Source: Comamonas testosteroni ATCC 11996 (GTDB lineage: Bacteria; Pseudomonadota; Gammaproteobacteria; Burkholderiales; Burkholderiaceae_C). From it: a stretch of 35,463 nt of DNA. The stretch covers positions 1-35,463 of the forward strand of contig NZ_AHIL01000017.1 of the NCBI RefSeq assembly GCF_000241525.1, written 5' to 3'. Below the pieces are notes generated by a model. The model was given only the letters and a program-made list of their open reading frames with translations, was not told the DNA's origin and ran no database searches. Shown here in pieces: positions 33,681 through 35,463 of this stretch (the first letter of the stretch is position 1; each line of letters opens with the position of its first letter). Both the position numbers and the translations under genes were made by a program.

Positions 33681-35452
33681 TGCTGTTCTTGAGCCAGTTG
33701 GTGGAGGAGGTGAGTGAAGGCATCCACGGACAGTTGCATGTCGTCGGAGGTAGAGGCTTCCAGCGGGTTGTGGCTGATACCGGCGTTCATGCCGCGCACG
33801 AACAACATGGCCTGGGGCATGATTTCGTGCAGCTTCATGGCGTCGTGACCGGCGCCGCTGGGCATGCGGAACAGGGGCACGCCCAGTGCATCGACAGCGT
33901 TTTCCCAGCGTTTCTGCCATTCGGGAGCGCTGGGTGCAGCCGCTGCCTTCATGGACAGATCGGTGCTGTAGCGCAGGCCGCGGCGTTCGGCGATCGCAGC
34001 CATCTCGGCCATGATGTCGTTGATCATGGCGTCGCGCTGCTCGTTGGTGGGAGCGCGCAGATCCAGCGAGAACTGGCAGCGGCCGGGCACCACGTTGACC
34101 GAGCCCGAGGGCACGTTCAGCTGGCCGATGGTGGCCACGCTGTCGCCGTCCTGGCCGGCGCGCTTTTCGATGTACAGCGACAGCTCGGCAACGCCGGCTG
34201 CGGCATCGCGGCGGCGGTCCATGGGCGTGGTGCCGGCGTGGCTGGCCATGCCGATGAATTCGCACGTGTAACGGGCGCTGCCGTTGATGGAGGTGACGAT
34301 GCCCAGGGGAATGTCCAGCTCGTTGAGCACGGGGCCCTGCTCGATGTGCACTTCCACAAAGCCCAGGTACTTGGCGGGGTCGCGCTCCAGCTTGGGAATG
34401 TCGTCGATGCACAGGCCGGCATGCAGCATGGCTTCGCGCAGCGTGATGCCGTCGGCGTCCTTTTGCTCCAGCCATTCCTGCTTGAAGTCGCCCACCAGGG
34501 CGCCCGAGCCCAGGAAGGTGGCCTTGTAGCGCTGGCCTTCCTCTTCCGAGAAACCCACCACTTCGATGTTGAAGGGCAGACGCTTACCTTGCTGGGCCAG
34601 TTGCTTGACGCAGGCCATGGGCACAAAGATGCCCAGGCGGCCGTCGTACTTGCCGCCGTTGCGCACGGTGTCGTAGTGGCTGCCGGTCAGCAGGGTCTTG
34701 GCGCCTTCGGTGGCGGCCTTGTAGCGGCCCACCACATTGCCCACGGCGTCGATCTCGACCTCGTCGAAGCCGATCTCGCGCATCCAGTGGCTGATGCGCT
34801 GGGCGCAGGCGCGGTGGGCATCGGTCAGGTAAGTCACCGTCAGCTGGCCTTTTTCGGCATAGCCGGGGTCGCTGTTGGTGGACAGGCGTTCCTGCCAGTC
34901 CCAGACTTCGTTGCCTTCGACGGGTTCGTAGCCGAACTTGTCGTTCAGGCGGATCTCGGCGATGCGGTGGATGTTGCGCAGTGCCTCGGCCTGTTCGTAG
35001 GCCGGGTGGTTGAACATGCGACGCTCGAAGGTCGCAATGATCTCGGCCTTGCTCAGACCCAGACCGCGCGCGCCGCGCACGGCCAGGATGAAGGGGAAGC
35101 CGAAGCGCTTGCCGTATTCGGCGTTGAGCTTGCGGATGTGCTCCAGCTCTTCGGGCGTGCAGTTGGTCAGGCCAGCCTTCTTCTGCTCATTCGTCGACTC
35201 GGCGGTGAGCGTGTTGGTCTCCATCTGCTTGCCGGCCAACTCCGGGTGAGCGCGGATCAGATCGAGCTGGGCCTGCTCGCTGGACTCGGCCAGCACCTTG
35301 GCCATGGCGTGCTTGATATGCGCCATGGACTTGAAGGGACGCTGCTCCAGTGCCTTGGCGGCAATCCAGGGCGAGTGCTCGTACAGGCCATCGAGCAGGT
35401 CGGTGGCGGTTGCCGCATCGGCGGCATTCAGTTGTTCCAGGGTCAAAGCCAT
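33677..35452 (-). CDS. Bifunctional OHCU decarboxylase / allantoate amidohydrolase
   Basis: Fusion of 591 residues joining two steps of uric acid breakdown. Residues 1 to about 165 are the UraD domain: HPELAGK with its catalytic His, FGFPFILAVRG, and FERRMFNHPAYEQAEALRNI. It decarboxylates OHCU to S-allantoin. Residues from about 175 on are an AllC-like M20 amidohydrolase: TGSHYDTVRNGGKYDGRLG (zinc His and Asp), EVVGFSEEEGQRY (Glu pair), HIEQGPVLN, and GMASHAGTTPMDRR. It splits allantoate to ureidoglycine, ammonia and CO2. The ring-opening step (allantoinase) lies between the two and must be encoded elsewhere. The gene leads an ATGA-coupled pair with the M20 peptidase. Confidence 0.93.
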   Translation of the reverse strand: MALTLEQLNAADAATATDLLDGLYEHSPWIAAKALEQRPFKSMAHIKHAMAKVLAESSEQAQLDLIRAHPELAGKQMETNTLTAESTNEQKKAGLTNCTPEELEHIRKLNAEYGKRFGFPFILAVRGARGLGLSKAEIIATFERRMFNHPAYEQAEALRNIHRIAEIRLNDKFGYEPVEGNEVWDWQERLSTNSDPGYAEKGQLTVTYLTDAHRACAQRISHWMREIGFDEVEIDAVGNVVGRYKAATEGAKTLLTGSHYDTVRNGGKYDGRLGIFVPMACVKQLAQQGKRLPFNIEVVGFSEEEGQRYKATFLGSGALVGDFKQEWLEQKDADGITLREAMLHAGLCIDDIPKLERDPAKYLGFVEVHIEQGPVLNELDIPLGIVTSINGSARYTCEFIGMASHAGTTPMDRRRDAAAGVAELSLYIEKRAGQDGDSVATIGQLNVPSGSVNVVPGRCQFSLDLRAPTNEQRDAMINDIMAEMAAIAERRGLRYSTDLSMKAAAAPSAPEWQKRWENAVDALGVPLFRMPSGAGHDAMKLHEIMPQAMLFVRGMNAGISHNPLEASTSDDMQLSVDAFTHLLHQLAQEQQ

Positions 35453-35463
35453 GTCGCAATCAA

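Overview
The window looks like a chromosomal segment of a betaproteobacterium of the Comamonadaceae, with Comamonas or Delftia the closest feel. The grounds are high GC, Comamonas-like protein sequences, and a purine-catabolism block with a UraD-AllC fusion. This assignment is inference from sequence style; no search was run.

Layout. (1) 1-9800 is a plus-strand iron/siderophore cluster: a TonB-dependent siderophore receptor, a DUF3649 protein, a PepSY-TM protein, a DUF3325 protein, a MacA-type adaptor, a MacB-type ABC transporter, a NodT-type outer-membrane lipoprotein, and a half-length Fur-like DNA-binding protein. It closes with a bidirectional terminator. The receptor imports a ferric siderophore. 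The tripartite pump resembles PvdRT-OpmQ and could export or recycle the siderophore. (2) About 9909-24922 is a roughly 15 kb integrated element, bounded by near-identical 22-bp direct repeats (21/22) and lying just outside tRNA-Ser(UGA). (3) 25034-35463 is chromosomal core: tRNA-Ser, maeB, an NCS2 purine permease, an MFS exporter with a divergent LysR regulator, an M20 peptidase, and a UraD-AllC fusion.

The element is best read as a P4-like phage satellite. It carries a P4-type integrase, two AlpA-like regulators plus a protein with three tandem AlpA-like domains, an Ogr/Delta late-gene activator, a Toprim primase-helicase, a Rha-type regulator, and an iteron-rich region with long inverted repeats that looks like a replication origin. 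Upstream of the replication operon is a non-coding leader containing three short elements. The middle one is complementary to both flanking ones, which is the seqA/seqB/seqC architecture of the P4 RNA-based immunity system. A second structured RNA precedes another operon. A coiled-coil protein of Sid-like size sits near the Ogr/Delta gene.

Between the putative origin and the integrase is a cargo segment: an 805-residue DUF4238/SEC-C protein on the minus strand and a Panacea-type toxin-antitoxin pair. This is the usual position for anti-phage cargo in P4-like satellites. The primase-helicase is split by an in-frame TAA, so the element may be crippled or may make two separate polypeptides.
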